Notes: generated by a model not told the origin, from the sequence alone. A stretch of 64,000 nucleotides of DNA from Bacillus spizizenii TU-B-10 (GCF_000227465.1 NC_016047.1:2336857-2400856), one strand, 5' to 3'. Shown: positions 29,927 to 39,204, numbered from the stretch's first letter. A program made the numbers and translations.

Positions 29927-30583
29927 CTATACTTGCATCATATTGACGGAACGGGCTTTTTTCGCTTTTCGCAAACCAAACCACCATAAAAATAACATAA
30001 ATGGAAACATATAATAAATCCAATTACTGAGTGCTGTCAGGATAAAATCATACGATCCATGCAAAAGTGACGGGAGAGCTAAAGAAAGAATAAGCCACTT
30101 CACACGCGCCTTATCAGCGGAAAAACGGGCTTTCCCAAGGTAAAATCCCATAATAACGCCTATTAATGCATGGCATGAAACAGGCAGGAGCGCCCTGACA
30201 AACGCATGCTCCACACCGTGGCCAATTAAATAAAGAATATTTTCGAGGGTTGCAAAACCGAGCGACACACTTGCCCCGTATACAATCCCGTCATAATGCT
30301 CATCAAAGTGGGCGTGAGGGTAAACACTGACCATCAGAATAAACCATTTTAATGATTCCTCCAAAAACCCTGAAGATAAAAAAGAAACGAAAAAGCTTCC
30401 GCCTCCCACATTCTCTTTTTCAAGCACGTACTGGATAAACATTGTGGGAAATACAAGAACAACCCCTAGAAAAAACGACCGAAGCACCATATGTACAGGT
30501 TCATTATCATACTGATCTTTTAAATAAAAATAACTTAACAGCGCGATGCCGGGAGCAATTCCTGCAGAGATGATTGCAAACAT
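29927..30583 (-). CDS. prsW: Site-1 intramembrane protease PrsW
   Basis: Polytopic membrane protease (218 residues) that makes the first cut in the anti-sigma factor RsiW, releasing SigW under envelope stress. About five to seven hydrophobic helices are visible. The family glutamate pair is in [10 protein letters not shown] (E75-E76), and the later histidine motifs CHALIG and LLHGSYD complete the active-site set. Its substrate rsiW is not in the window. It has its own terminator and lies between ypdA and sleB. Confidence 0.93.
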   Translation of the reverse strand: MFAIISAGIAPGIALLSYFYLKDQYDNEPVHMVLRSFFLGVVLVFPTMFIQYVLEKENVGGGSFFVSFLSSGFLEESLKWFILMVSVYPHAHFDEHYDGIVYGASVSLGFATLENILYLIGHGVEHAFVRALLPVSCHALIGVIMGFYLGKARFSADKARVKWLILSLALPSLLHGSYDFILTALSNWIYYMFPFMLFLWWFGLRKAKKARSVNMMQV

Positions 30584-30659
30584 CAGGCAACCTCTTTCCT
30601 TTATATTCCTAAGTCTATCCTACCATGTTGTTTATGATTTTACATCTGTCAGAACCTAA

Positions 30660-30695
30660 AAAAACAAAAAGAGCATACGAATTCATCATATGCTC
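30660..30695 (-). terminator. ypdA terminator
   Basis: Seven-bp perfect stem GAGCATA/TATGCTC (30689-30695 with 30671-30677) and a U-rich tail, eight bases past the ypdA stop. Confidence 0.8.
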
Positions 30696-30702
30696 CCCTT
30701 CT

Positions 30703-31677
30703 TTAATAATTTTCTCTTTTTGCGATTTCCGCTGCGATATGTCCTCCGTGAAATCTGCCGTTTTCAATAAATATTTCATTTGCATTGTTACCTGCAGCAA
30801 TGACCCCGGCAATAAAAATACCCTTAACGTTCGTTTCCATCGTTTCTTCATTGAAAAAGGGGCGTCCTGTTTCTTTATCAATTTCAACACCCATTTTTTC
30901 AAGAAATTGATGGTCGGGATGATAGCCTGTCATGGCAAATACAAAATCATTTTTAATGGTAATAAGTTCCTTTTTATCTGAGCAGAATACCACTTCATCC
31001 TCGGTGATTTTTTCGACACTAGCGCCAAATTCCATACGGATTGTACCGTTTCTGACGAGCGCTTCAAATTCAGGCAGAATCCATGGCTTAATGCTTGGCG
31101 AATACTCCTTGCCCCTGTATAAAACTGTGACACGCGCTCCAGATTTCACGAGTTCAAGGGCGGCGTCTACGCTTGAATTTTTCCCGCCGATGACGACAAC
31201 ATCTTTATCAAAGTATGGGTGGCCTTCTTTAAAATAATGAAATACTTTTGGCAAATCCTCACCGGGTACGTTCATATAGTTTGGATGATCATAGTAGCCT
31301 GTTGCAATAATACAATATGGCGTCGTGTAGGTCCCTTTTGACGTCTCTATAACGAATGTATCGTTTTCCGCTTTCGTCACTTTATGCACCATCTCAAACG
31401 CATTTACACGGATGTTTTTCCTTTTGACGACTTCCCGGTAATACGACAAAGCCTGAATTCTGACAGGCTTTCTGTTTTCCGTAATAAATGCCACGTCTCC
31501 GATTTCAAGCTTTTCACTTGAGCTGAAAAAGGTTTGATGCGTCGGATAATTGTAAATACTGTTAACGACATTTCCTTTTTCGATGACGAGGGCATCAATG
31601 CCAATTTGTTTTAGGTGAATGGCAGCAGACAGTCCGCAAGGTCCTCCGCCTATAATTATTGCTTTTTCTTGAATCAT
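30703..31677 (-). CDS. ypdA: Bacillithiol disulfide reductase YpdA (Bdr)
   Basis: FAD- and NADPH-dependent oxidoreductase of 324 residues. The N-terminal dinucleotide motif GGGPCGLSAA (10-19) includes the conserved Cys14 that is specific to this group; a second motif VIGGKNSSVDAAL binds NADPH. There is no CxxC redox pair as in thioredoxin reductase. YpdA reduces oxidised bacillithiol (BSSB) in Firmicutes. I chose the ATG at 31677 behind AGGAG; ten upstream codons contain the ribosome site. It is monocistronic between gudB and prsW. Confidence 0.93.
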   Translation of the reverse strand: MIQEKAIIIGGGPCGLSAAIHLKQIGIDALVIEKGNVVNSIYNYPTHQTFFSSSEKLEIGDVAFITENRKPVRIQALSYYREVVKRKNIRVNAFEMVHKVTKAENDTFVIETSKGTYTTPYCIIATGYYDHPNYMNVPGEDLPKVFHYFKEGHPYFDKDVVVIGGKNSSVDAALELVKSGARVTVLYRGKEYSPSIKPWILPEFEALVRNGTIRMEFGASVEKITEDEVVFCSDKKELITIKNDFVFAMTGYHPDHQFLEKMGVEIDKETGRPFFNEETMETNVKGIFIAGVIAAGNNANEIFIENGRFHGGHIAAEIAKRENY

Positions 31678-31730
31678 TTCCGTCAACTCCTGCGATTGGC
31701 ATTTCACTACATATTTTTCTATTTCCGAAT

Positions 31731-31764
31731 AAAAAAATCTCCTATTTTATCATAGGAGATTTTT
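31731..31764 (-). terminator. gudB terminator
   Basis: Twelve-bp perfect stem (31753-31764 with 31733-31744), 8-nt loop, long U-run; the flanking A-run may also allow function in the other direction. Confidence 0.9.
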
Positions 31765-31786
31765 TATTTTTATGCAAATCATCAAC

Positions 31787-33061
31787 TTATATCCAGCCTC
31801 TAAAACGCGAAGCTTCAGCCATTTTGCGAACGCCGACCATATAAGCAGCGAGTCTCATGTCAATTCTTCGGTTTTTAGCCATTTCATAAATATTGTTAAA
31901 TGATTTGACCATCATTTTTTCTAATTTTTCTTCTACCTCTTCTTCACTCCAGTAGAAGCCTTGGTTATTCTGAACCCATTCAAAATAAGAAACTGTTACG
32001 CCCCCGGCACTTGCCAGCACGTCTGGTACAAGCAGAATGTCCCGGTCTGAAAGAATTTTTGTTCCTTCAAGCGTTGTTGGCCCGTTTGCCGCTTCAACGA
32101 CAATTTTAGCCTGGATATTATGGGCATTTTTTTCTGTAATTTGATTTTCAATCGCAGCGGGAACGAGGATATCACAATCCAGCTCCAACAGCTCTTGGTT
32201 CGTAATGGTATCGTTGAAAAGCTTTGTTACGGTACCGAAGCTGTCACGGCGGTCGAGTAAGTAATCGATATCGAGACCTTCAGGATCATAAAGTCCGCCA
32301 TACGCATCTGAAATGCCGACAACCTTTGCCCCTGCATCATGCATAAATTTCGCCAAATAGCTTCCCGCGTTTCCGAAGCCTTGGACAACGACACGCGCAC
32401 CTTTAATATCGATGCCTTTTTTCTTAGCCGCTTCCTTAATACAGATGGTTACACCTTTTGCTGTCGCAGATTCTCTCCCATGAGATCCGCCAAGCACAAG
32501 CGGCTTGCCTGTAATAAATCCAGGCGAATTAAATTCATCAATTCTTGAATACTCATCCATCATCCAAGCCATGATTTGTGAGTTTGTAAATACATCCGGC
32601 GCCGGCACGTCTTTCGTCGGGCCGACAATTTGGCTGATTGCTCTGACATACCCTCTGCTCAGACGCTCCAGCTCTCTAAACGACATATCCCTTGGATCAC
32701 AAACAATTCCGCCTTTACCACCGCCATATGGAAGATCAATTATGCCGCATTTTAAACTCATCCAAATAGAAAGCGCCTTCACCTCTTTTTCTGTTACGTT
32801 CGGGTGAAAACGTATCCCGCCTTTCGTCGGACCGACAGAGTCATTGTGCTGCGCACGATAACCTGTAAAAATCTTTACTGAACCGTCGTCCATACGAACA
32901 GGTATTTTTACCGTTAATAATCTCATCGGCTCCTTTAACAGTTCGTACACTTCTTCAGGATATCCCAATTTTTCCAGAGCCTTATGTATTACGGTTTGGG
33001 TTGATTTTAATACATCAAGTTTGTCCTCTTCTGTATGACCGGTGTTTCGATCGGCTGCCAT
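31787..33061 (-). CDS. gudB: NAD-specific glutamate dehydrogenase GudB, active form
   Basis: Catabolic glutamate dehydrogenase, 424 residues, hexameric and cytoplasmic; oxidises glutamate to 2-oxoglutarate. Substrate and catalytic motifs are seen in VGPTKGGIRFHP, LPYGGGKGGI and KDVPAPDVFT. The segment EKEVKALSIW (91-100) has a single VKA. Strain 168 carries a 9-bp duplication (VKAVKA) here that inactivates the enzyme; it is absent, so this allele should be functional. Start ATG at 33061 follows TAGGAGG. Confidence 0.97.
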   Translation of the reverse strand: MAADRNTGHTEEDKLDVLKSTQTVIHKALEKLGYPEEVYELLKEPMRLLTVKIPVRMDDGSVKIFTGYRAQHNDSVGPTKGGIRFHPNVTEKEVKALSIWMSLKCGIIDLPYGGGKGGIVCDPRDMSFRELERLSRGYVRAISQIVGPTKDVPAPDVFTNSQIMAWMMDEYSRIDEFNSPGFITGKPLVLGGSHGRESATAKGVTICIKEAAKKKGIDIKGARVVVQGFGNAGSYLAKFMHDAGAKVVGISDAYGGLYDPEGLDIDYLLDRRDSFGTVTKLFNDTITNQELLELDCDILVPAAIENQITEKNAHNIQAKIVVEAANGPTTLEGTKILSDRDILLVPDVLASAGGVTVSYFEWVQNNQGFYWSEEEVEEKLEKMMVKSFNNIYEMAKNRRIDMRLAAYMVGVRKMAEASRFRGWI

Positions 33062-33177
33062 TTGAGTTAACCTCCTAGAATCTTCTGTTTCTCACATGCT
33101 CCCTTTCAGAGAATAGTATACACCTTCATATGATCTGTGCATAGAATAAACGTTATGTTTTTCCATGTTTTTTAACG

Positions 33178-33207
33178 AAAAAAAACTGCTGTGAAATCAG
33201 CAGTTTT
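33178..33207 (-). terminator. mecB terminator
   Basis: Ten-bp perfect stem AAAACTGCTG/CAGCAGTTTT with a 6-nt loop and eight Us, 11 bp past the mecB stop. Confidence 0.9.
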
Positions 33208-33218
33208 CCGTTGCATTC

Positions 33219-33803
33219 TTATGAAAAATGAGTCTGTATCGTCTCAACGGCATTACCGTCCATTATGATCTTACCATACTCATGCAAGCGATAAATCGTT
33301 AAAGTTGTCGGATTGCCGTATTCAGCCAGAACCGCCACAACCCCCTCAGCCGTATGTGACCCCAGATCTTCTAGGCTTAAAAAGTACTGTCCGTCATAGT
33401 GGTAGACAGTTCCCCCATTGATACCGATTCGCTGTAAGCTTTCTGAAAGCTGAATGATATCTTCAAAGGAATGGAATTGATAAATGATGTCCGCACTTTC
33501 ATCAAGCTTGACTTGCATTTCGATGTAATCATCATCATACTCATCGTCTTCTGAATCGGCGCTTTGGTCCTTTGTTACAATCACAACCATCCCTTGTGCT
33601 TGGAGAGAATACACTTCCACTGCAATCGGTCCATTCGCTTCAAAGCCGAGCTCTGTATTAGCTTCATTCATCATATCTTTAAATAACTGGTGGACTTTAA
33701 ATGAGTCCTTCCAGAGGTCTTCTTTTGTCAATCCCCGGTCTGTCAAATCATCGAGGGTCAAAAAGATTTTGATCTTATTATAATTCAGACGCTCAAGCCG
33801 CAT
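33219..33803 (-). CDS. mecB: Adaptor protein MecB (YpbH)
   Basis: MecA paralogue of 194 residues that delivers substrates to ClpC-ClpP. The N-terminal domain (MRLERLNYNKIKIFLTLDDL) binds substrates, a highly acidic linker (about 82-98, SADSEDDEYDDDYIE) separates it from the C-terminal ClpC-binding domain. I chose the ATG at 33803 with GGAGGGAACG upstream; the extra 15 codons contain this site. It is a single-gene unit between gudB and ypbG. Confidence 0.92.
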   Translation of the reverse strand: MRLERLNYNKIKIFLTLDDLTDRGLTKEDLWKDSFKVHQLFKDMMNEANTELGFEANGPIAVEVYSLQAQGMVVIVTKDQSADSEDDEYDDDYIEMQVKLDESADIIYQFHSFEDIIQLSESLQRIGINGGTVYHYDGQYFLSLEDLGSHTAEGVVAVLAEYGNPTTLTIYRLHEYGKIIMDGNAVETIQTHFS

Positions 33804-33836
33804 AACGTTCCCTCCTGCCTCTACTTGCACACAAAT

Positions 33837-33854
33837 CATATAACACATTATATG
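33837..33854. repeat. Inverted repeat over the putative mecB -10
   Basis: CATATAA, 4-base spacer, TTATATG: seven perfect base pairs. On the minus strand it contains TATAAT, the likely -10 of mecB. It could be an operator or chance AT-rich symmetry. Confidence 0.4.
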
Positions 33855-33962
33855 AGATGATGAGTCATAGGTTCTTAATTGTTATCAGTTTACACTGAGT
33901 TCACTAGTAAGACAAGCACAATGCAGTTTTTATTACCTTATGGATTTTTTGCTTTTGAGAAG

Positions 33963-34742
33963 CTATTCCGGCGCACAAAGCGTCACAATATGCGTTTCCG
34001 GCTCAGCACCTAAACGAAGAGGCACTTTTGTTGTGCCGTATCCGTTGCTAATGAGATACGCTGCATTTTTCACGATGCCTGTTTTCCCGAGTTCATACGG
34101 GCCGAATTTTCCAAACCTAATCTGACCGCCGTGGGTATGTCCGCTGAATATCGCATCAATACCGTCAGCTTCATTGATTTGTTCATGAATCTCCGGGTTA
34201 TGGCATATCAGAATATTCAGCTGGTTTTTGTCGAGTTCTTTAATGGCTTCCTCATAATGATCCATCTCCATCCTGATATCATCAACTCCGGCAATCGCAA
34301 TCGTATGGCCGTTGTACGAAAACGGAATTGACTCATTCCTCAGAGTGATGACACCGTGCGCTTTGAATATGGAATACAGCTTATGCTGCCTGACTTCATA
34401 ATCATTATTCCCCCACACAAACACGACAGGGACCCCGAAAGCCGTGAGCCTTTTGATGTTTTCCTCGATTCTCGTACTGGGCACACCGCCCTCGGCTAAA
34501 TCACCGCCGATGATAACCAGCTGAGGGGCATGGCTTCGCGCTTTTTCTAAAAGATCTTCATCGATGAGACGTTTGTGAATGTCCGAAATAAAAAAGATTG
34601 TAAGAGGCGGCTTACCCTTCATTTTTGATAAAGGAAACGTATGTGTTTTCAAATGGTTGCCTTTTGCTGTTGAGTACATCTTTGCCGTCATTGCCGCTGC
34701 CGCCACAGTTAGCACACCGGCAATTTTCACTGATAGCTTCAT
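33963..34742 (-). CDS. ypbG: Membrane-anchored metallophosphoesterase YpbG
   Basis: 259 residues with an N-terminal hydrophobic segment (about 3-22) that is a signal anchor. The calcineurin-like phosphoesterase motifs are all present in order: FFISDIHKR, GGDLAEGG, WGNNDYE, CHNPEI and GHTHGGQ. These give a two-metal active site, probably facing outward. Natural substrate unknown. It follows ypbF and lies 160 bp before mecB. Confidence 0.85.
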   Translation of the reverse strand: MKLSVKIAGVLTVAAAAMTAKMYSTAKGNHLKTHTFPLSKMKGKPPLTIFFISDIHKRLIDEDLLEKARSHAPQLVIIGGDLAEGGVPSTRIEENIKRLTAFGVPVVFVWGNNDYEVRQHKLYSIFKAHGVITLRNESIPFSYNGHTIAIAGVDDIRMEMDHYEEAIKELDKNQLNILICHNPEIHEQINEADGIDAIFSGHTHGGQIRFGKFGPYELGKTGIVKNAAYLISNGYGTTKVPLRLGAEPETHIVTLCAPE

Positions 34743-34785
34743 AAAAACTCTCCATTCTTTTAGAACTTATCAATAAGACGGACAA

Positions 34786-34821
34786 TAAAAAAAGACGTTT
34801 CTATCGTTTGAGAAAACGCCC
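34786..34821 (-). terminator. ypbF terminator
   Basis: Imperfect 8-bp stem GGCGTTTTC/GAAACGTC with one bulge and one G-U pair, then seven Us. It lies just after the ypbF stop. Confidence 0.65.
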
Positions 34822-34825
34822 GATT

Positions 34826-35269
34826 TTATTTACTTTCAAAATATAGATTAATGTCATATTGGTGCTTCATCATTTGAAAAACAGATTCTCTCGCCTTCCA
34901 TTTATCCGGCTGCGGCCAAAGATCAGTGCTTTTCTGAATAATTTCGCATCTCAGTTTATGAAAATCGCCCTCAGCTTTTTCTTCCTTTTTCTTAAAATAA
35001 TATGAAGTGCAGTATGCAAAAGCGGTTGCCATCATCCAAAATAAATAAAAGGTATGGCTAAGCATTTCTTGAAGAACAAGCTGAGGCGCCGGGCTCTTGA
35101 TCATGATCATAATACATAATAGGCCTAAGCAAATGAGTGAAGTCCATCGCCATCTGCGGCATTGCGTTGCATAATTTTCAAATTTTTGTTTTCGTTTCAC
35201 CAGCGCTTGGAGCATCTGTTTGGTCGGCGCGTCTGTAAACTGATCCATCTGACTCCATAAGGTTTTCAT
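34826..35269 (-). CDS. ypbF: Putative membrane protein YpbF
   Basis: 147 residues from the ATG at 35269. Basic and helical N-terminus, two hydrophobic helices (about 45-60 and 75-92), then a charged C-terminal domain (YYFKKKEEKAEGDFHKLRCE). The 23 upstream in-frame codons overlap the end of ypbE and lack support. No domain I can name. It is part of a string of small membrane genes (ypbD to ypbG) between recS and mecB. Confidence 0.82.
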   Translation of the reverse strand: MKTLWSQMDQFTDAPTKQMLQALVKRKQKFENYATQCRRWRWTSLICLGLLCIMIMIKSPAPQLVLQEMLSHTFYLFWMMATAFAYCTSYYFKKKEEKAEGDFHKLRCEIIQKSTDLWPQPDKWKARESVFQMMKHQYDINLYFESK

Positions 35270-35330
35270 ACGCTTCACACCTTGTCCATTTTCATTTCTA
35301 CAATATATGAGCGTAAAATAAAAAAATGCC

Positions 35331-36083
35331 CTATTCATCCATTAAGGGGATGTCCAAAACTTGTCCGGTGTAAACATCATTTCCATTCAGATGATTATAC
35401 ACACGAATTTTTTCTTCTCCCGACCGGCTTTTATAATACTTCATAGAAATGCGGTACAGCGTTTCTTTCTTTTGGACGGTGTGCTTGACAACGCGTTTTG
35501 GCTCAGATTGAACTGGTTCAGCCGGCTGCCGCTCTTGCGGTGCCGCTTCTTGTTGAGAAGAGGAAGCAGCCGCGGCGGTTGCTTCCTCCTTATTTGCTGA
35601 GACTTCTTTTTCCGCTACAGCAGGCTGTTTCTTATCAGTTGTTGTTTTTGCAGGGTCTTTTGCCTTTGTATCCTCAGACTTTTTTTTTGACTCTTGCTGC
35701 AGTGCGGTCTCTTTAGTTTCTTTGGTCTCTTTGGTGTCTGCGGTGTCATTTTTATCCTCTGGTTTCGGCACAACCTCATATTTGCTTTGGCTGCTGTCGA
35801 TAAAAACATCTTCATAATCGTCATGATTATCCGGATAGTTTTTTAGATAAAATAAGCTGACTAACACGATAACCGGCACAAATACAAATAATACAGCGAG
35901 TACAGTGAATAATGGCGTTTTTGTTTTGCCTTGCTTTTTTTTCTGTTCTCTTTGATTTTTTACAGATTGTCTTGTCGGAAGGCTTTCTCCATCATCATCG
36001 ACATAATCGTCCGCCAATGCGGCGTTTTGATCTTCATAAAGATTCTGGGCTTTTCTTCTCTCTACTCTCGACATGTTCGTCAT
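35331..36083 (-). CDS. ypbE: LysM-domain membrane protein YpbE
   Basis: 250 residues: a charged cytoplasmic N-terminus, one transmembrane helix (about 57-80), a long low-complexity spacer rich in K, E, T, A and Q (about 95-200) and a C-terminal LysM domain (about 203-247, HTVQKKETLYRISMKYY) that should bind cell-wall glycan. The spacer holds a triple KET repeat (DTKETKETKET), longer than in strain 168 as I recall. Start at 36083 follows GGAGGG and lies 50 bp inside the end of ypbD. Confidence 0.87.
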   Translation of the reverse strand: MTNMSRVERRKAQNLYEDQNAALADDYVDDDGESLPTRQSVKNQREQKKKQGKTKTPLFTVLAVLFVFVPVIVLVSLFYLKNYPDNHDDYEDVFIDSSQSKYEVVPKPEDKNDTADTKETKETKETALQQESKKKSEDTKAKDPAKTTTDKKQPAVAEKEVSANKEEATAAAASSSQQEAAPQERQPAEPVQSEPKRVVKHTVQKKETLYRISMKYYKSRSGEEKIRVYNHLNGNDVYTGQVLDIPLMDE

Positions 36084-36636
36084 GTTTATCCCTCCTCACA
36101 TGTTCAAAACGAATCTGACAGGCAAACACGGCATCAATGATAAAATGCGCCGTCACCGGAACAAATAAGTTACCGGTCCATTCATACATCAGACCGAGCA
36201 AAAAGCTGATTGCTGTCACCATGATAAATAACAGCCATTTTGACAAATACCGAAAGTGCAGAACGGCAAATATAAGGCTGGCCGCCCATAGACCGATATG
36301 AGTCTGCAGCACTCCTCTGAATAACATTTCTTCCGCAAAAGCAATCAGAAGCGTTAAAAATATAATATGAGGGATTGACCTCTTACTGAATATTTTTTTA
36401 TTGATTCCGCCGTCATTATATAAATGAGGCGGACACCATTTCATCACTGCCATATCGGCTAAAATAACAATAACCGAAATAGAAACACCATACCATATGA
36501 TTCGCAGATCGTGAATATCCCAGAGTTTTAGTACGTCTCTTACATCCTCAAAAAAGAACAATCCCGCTAAGGCTGCTGCGATGATGATCAAAAGCTGCGT
36601 CAAATATAACTGCTTGAGCATATCACGATCAGACAT
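36034..36636 (-). CDS. ypbD: CPBP-family intramembrane protease YpbD
   Basis: 200 residues with about five hydrophobic helices. It carries the CPBP (CaaX protease/bacteriocin-processing) motifs: EEMLFRG with the paired glutamates (about 102-108), the FAVLHF histidine motif (about 123-128) and HFIIDAVF near the end. Substrate unknown. It starts 27 bp after recS and overlaps ypbE by 50 bp, an unusually long overlap in this region. Confidence 0.87.
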   Translation of the reverse strand: MSDRDMLKQLYLTQLLIIIAAALAGLFFFEDVRDVLKLWDIHDLRIIWYGVSISVIVILADMAVMKWCPPHLYNDGGINKKIFSKRSIPHIIFLTLLIAFAEEMLFRGVLQTHIGLWAASLIFAVLHFRYLSKWLLFIMVTAISFLLGLMYEWTGNLFVPVTAHFIIDAVFACQIRFEHVRRDKHDEHVESREKKSPESL

Positions 36637-36662
36637 ATGCTGAATGAAATCCTTTTGCTGTT

Positions 36663-38153
36663 TCAGTTTAGCTCACCTACAGTCTGCAAGCTGAATATCC
36701 GGTGCAATTCCGAACTCCAACTGACTAATGGCGCCATTTTACTCCGTTCTCCTTTTTGTTCATACAGGGATAGATCAAAACCGCAATGTGAACAGCACGG
36801 AAGATTTCCGTCATCAGGCTCGTATGATTCATCAAAATAGTTTAACAGTGATTGCCTTAAACAGCCGTCATGCTGAAGCAGAAAAGATACGCGGCGCATT
36901 TTTTCCAGCTTCAGCTCCATGCGATATGAAATTTCCTGTTTCATCAGTTCAATTGATGTTTTCCCCTGCATAAACAGATGTATCATCATACGTGCTTGTG
37001 TCTCTCCGACACCATACTGCATTAATACGTCACGCAACCTTCTCTCATCCTGCTCATCCGTCTTTTCAAGCACACGGATCACATCGGCGATTTCTGCCAC
37101 TGTGACACTCTCCATTTGGATAATCTGCTCCTGTAATTCAAAATCACCTGGTGCCCGCAGCAAAATGCTGACACTCGGTTTTCCGTCGCGTCCCGCTCTG
37201 CCGATCTCCTGCATAAAAGCTTCAGCCGTCTGCGGGATGTGGAAATGAATCACATATCTGATATCAGGTTTATCGACACCCATTCCAAACGCATTCGTAC
37301 AACATATCACATCAAGCTGATTATGGATAAACTGCTGCTGTATTAAAATCCTGTCGCCAGACTCCATACCGCCATGGTAAAAGTCGGCTCTGCTGCTCGT
37401 CTTGCTCTTAATTTCACCCGCTAATTCTTCAGCCCATTTCCGTGTCGGACAATAAACAATTCCGGGTCCTTGCAGGTTTTCAACCAGCTGAATGACCCTA
37501 TCTATTTTTTCGGCAGTATCCGCCGCATTTTCAACCCGAAGGGCGATGTTTGGGCGGTTGACTGAGTTGAGATACCGTTCGGCATGCTGCAGCTCCAGCA
37601 GGTTCGTGACATCTTGCAGCGTATCCTTTGTAGCCGTAGCAGTCAATGCCAGAACCGGAGGATGCCCAAGTTTTTTTCTCAGCTGTCCGAGCTTTGAATA
37701 GTCAGGCCTAAAGTCATGCCCCCATTCAGATATGCAATGTGCTTCATCAATAACGAATAGGCTGATCGGGACGTTTTTCAATTTTTCCAATACATATGGC
37801 GACTGTAAAGCCTCAGGAGACAAGTACAAAAATTTATAACGATGAATATGTTCCAAAACGAATTGTCTTTCCTGCCTGCTAAGCATGCTATTCAAAGCGG
37901 CCGCACGTTTTTCACCCCGTGCTTTCAGCTGCTGTACCTGATCCTCCATTAAAGAAAGCAATGGAGAAACGATTAATACCATGCCGTCAAGCATGTAGCC
38001 AGGCAGCTGGTAGCAAAGCGATTTTCCTCCCCCGGTCGGAAGCATCGCAATGGTATCCTTCCCGCTAAGTATGCTTCTAATAATGTCCTCCTGCCCTTTT
38101 TTAAAGGAAGTAAAACCAAAAAACTGATGTAACGTTTGCTGTAATTTAGTCAT
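36663..38153 (-). CDS. recS: ATP-dependent DNA helicase RecS (RecQ family)
   Basis: RecQ-type 3'-5' helicase, 496 residues. Walker A LPTGGGKS is at 38-45; VIDEAHCISEWGHDFRPDY, ALTATAT, VICCTNAFGMGVDKPDIR and QEIGRAGRDGKPS follow in order. A C-terminal CCSHCG cluster is the RecQ zinc site. It lacks an HRDC domain, as RecS does compared with RecQ. It overlaps ypbB by 8 bp; YpbB-like proteins are often paired with RecQ helicases. Confidence 0.93.
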   Translation of the reverse strand: MTKLQQTLHQFFGFTSFKKGQEDIIRSILSGKDTIAMLPTGGGKSLCYQLPGYMLDGMVLIVSPLLSLMEDQVQQLKARGEKRAAALNSMLSRQERQFVLEHIHRYKFLYLSPEALQSPYVLEKLKNVPISLFVIDEAHCISEWGHDFRPDYSKLGQLRKKLGHPPVLALTATATKDTLQDVTNLLELQHAERYLNSVNRPNIALRVENAADTAEKIDRVIQLVENLQGPGIVYCPTRKWAEELAGEIKSKTSSRADFYHGGMESGDRILIQQQFIHNQLDVICCTNAFGMGVDKPDIRYVIHFHIPQTAEAFMQEIGRAGRDGKPSVSILLRAPGDFELQEQIIQMESVTVAEIADVIRVLEKTDEQDERRLRDVLMQYGVGETQARMMIHLFMQGKTSIELMKQEISYRMELKLEKMRRVSFLLQHDGCLRQSLLNYFDESYEPDDGNLPCCSHCGFDLSLYEQKGERSKMAPLVSWSSELHRIFSLQTVGELN

Positions 38154-39204
38154 ATTGCTGCACCTGCTTTGTCAATGCCAGTCTGATTTGAAAGTAGCTG
38201 AACCGCTGCTCCAGCCCGTCTCGAATTTGTTTGATTTTGTTCGTCCGCATCCGTTTGGCAAACTCTGCAATTTGGAGCTGGTCTTCCGCTGATACATAGT
38301 CATCAATCACAAACGCAGGCTCGTGAAGAGAAATCTCGACAATATGGTCTTCGATCGTCGCTGTTTTCAGCTTTCTGATTTCAGCAATACGATGTATCGG
38401 AACCCCTTGTTTGATCATCTGCCATGTTTTTCTGGTTGACTCTGTCAGAGCATTATCTAAACGCACATCAGAAAGGAGATCCTTTAACAAAGTATCTTCA
38501 CACTCCGGAAGAGAATGAATAAAATAATGTACCGAAGCCCAAAACATGATATAAACATACCATTCATCTTCTTTCAGCGTGTCAGCAAGCTGCCTGCTCG
38601 TATAACCGATCCTATCGTGTGAGGTTAAGGAGTAGACAAAAATTTGCGCTGCTTTGTCACCAACCTCATGCAAATGCGCCTCCAGCATGGCAAAAAGACT
38701 GCTTGCCATCTCTATATGATCCGTATGCCGGGACAGGTATCTCTTTACCCAGTGAAGTGTCTTATAATCCTTTGTGACAGGGATATACTGCCTGCTCCCT
38801 TGCAGTTTATGAGATAAGACCTGCACAAGCAGCGAAAGCCTCTTCCAAAGCACGCCGGCAGCCTGCTGATAATAAGCGCCGTGGCAATGAACTGGCCAAG
38901 GCCGCTCACTAAGGGCGTGCCTTAATCCTGCTGCGCCGCTGGCTGTCACTTTGTATGTATCTGTTTCAGACATAGGTTCGAGATATGAATGCTGTTCAAG
39001 CTTGGTGAGCGACGCTGAAATATCGCTTCTCGAACATTGCGCCGCCATTCCAAAGTATTTTGCAGTCTGAAATAAGCCGGCATCTTGAATGGTTTGTGAC
39101 GATCTTTTGCCTTTGAATAGGTGAAAAACAGCGCTTCCCGACCGTTCTCCGTTTATTTTAAAAAGGCAATCGAGAACCATAATATCGAAGTAATTTAATG
39201 ACAA
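38146..39204 (-). CDS. ypbB: HTH protein YpbB, partner of RecS
   Basis: 352 residues, mostly helical; the C-terminal part (about 285-345) is a helix-turn-helix (IHRIAEIRKLKTATIEDHIVE) of the type found at the end of some RecQ proteins. I chose the TTG at 39204 behind GGGTGGAT; an ATG at 39219 is the main alternative but sits too close to its purine run. Coupled to recS by an 8-bp overlap, so it probably acts with the helicase. An extended -10 TGTTAAAAT ends at 39254. Confidence 0.83.
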   Translation of the reverse strand: MSLNYFDIMVLDCLFKINGERSGSAVFHLFKGKRSSQTIQDAGLFQTAKYFGMAAQCSRSDISASLTKLEQHSYLEPMSETDTYKVTASGAAGLRHALSERPWPVHCHGAYYQQAAGVLWKRLSLLVQVLSHKLQGSRQYIPVTKDYKTLHWVKRYLSRHTDHIEMASSLFAMLEAHLHEVGDKAAQIFVYSLTSHDRIGYTSRQLADTLKEDEWYVYIMFWASVHYFIHSLPECEDTLLKDLLSDVRLDNALTESTRKTWQMIKQGVPIHRIAEIRKLKTATIEDHIVEISLHEPAFVIDDYVSAEDQLQIAEFAKRMRTNKIKQIRDGLEQRFSYFQIRLALTKQVQQYD

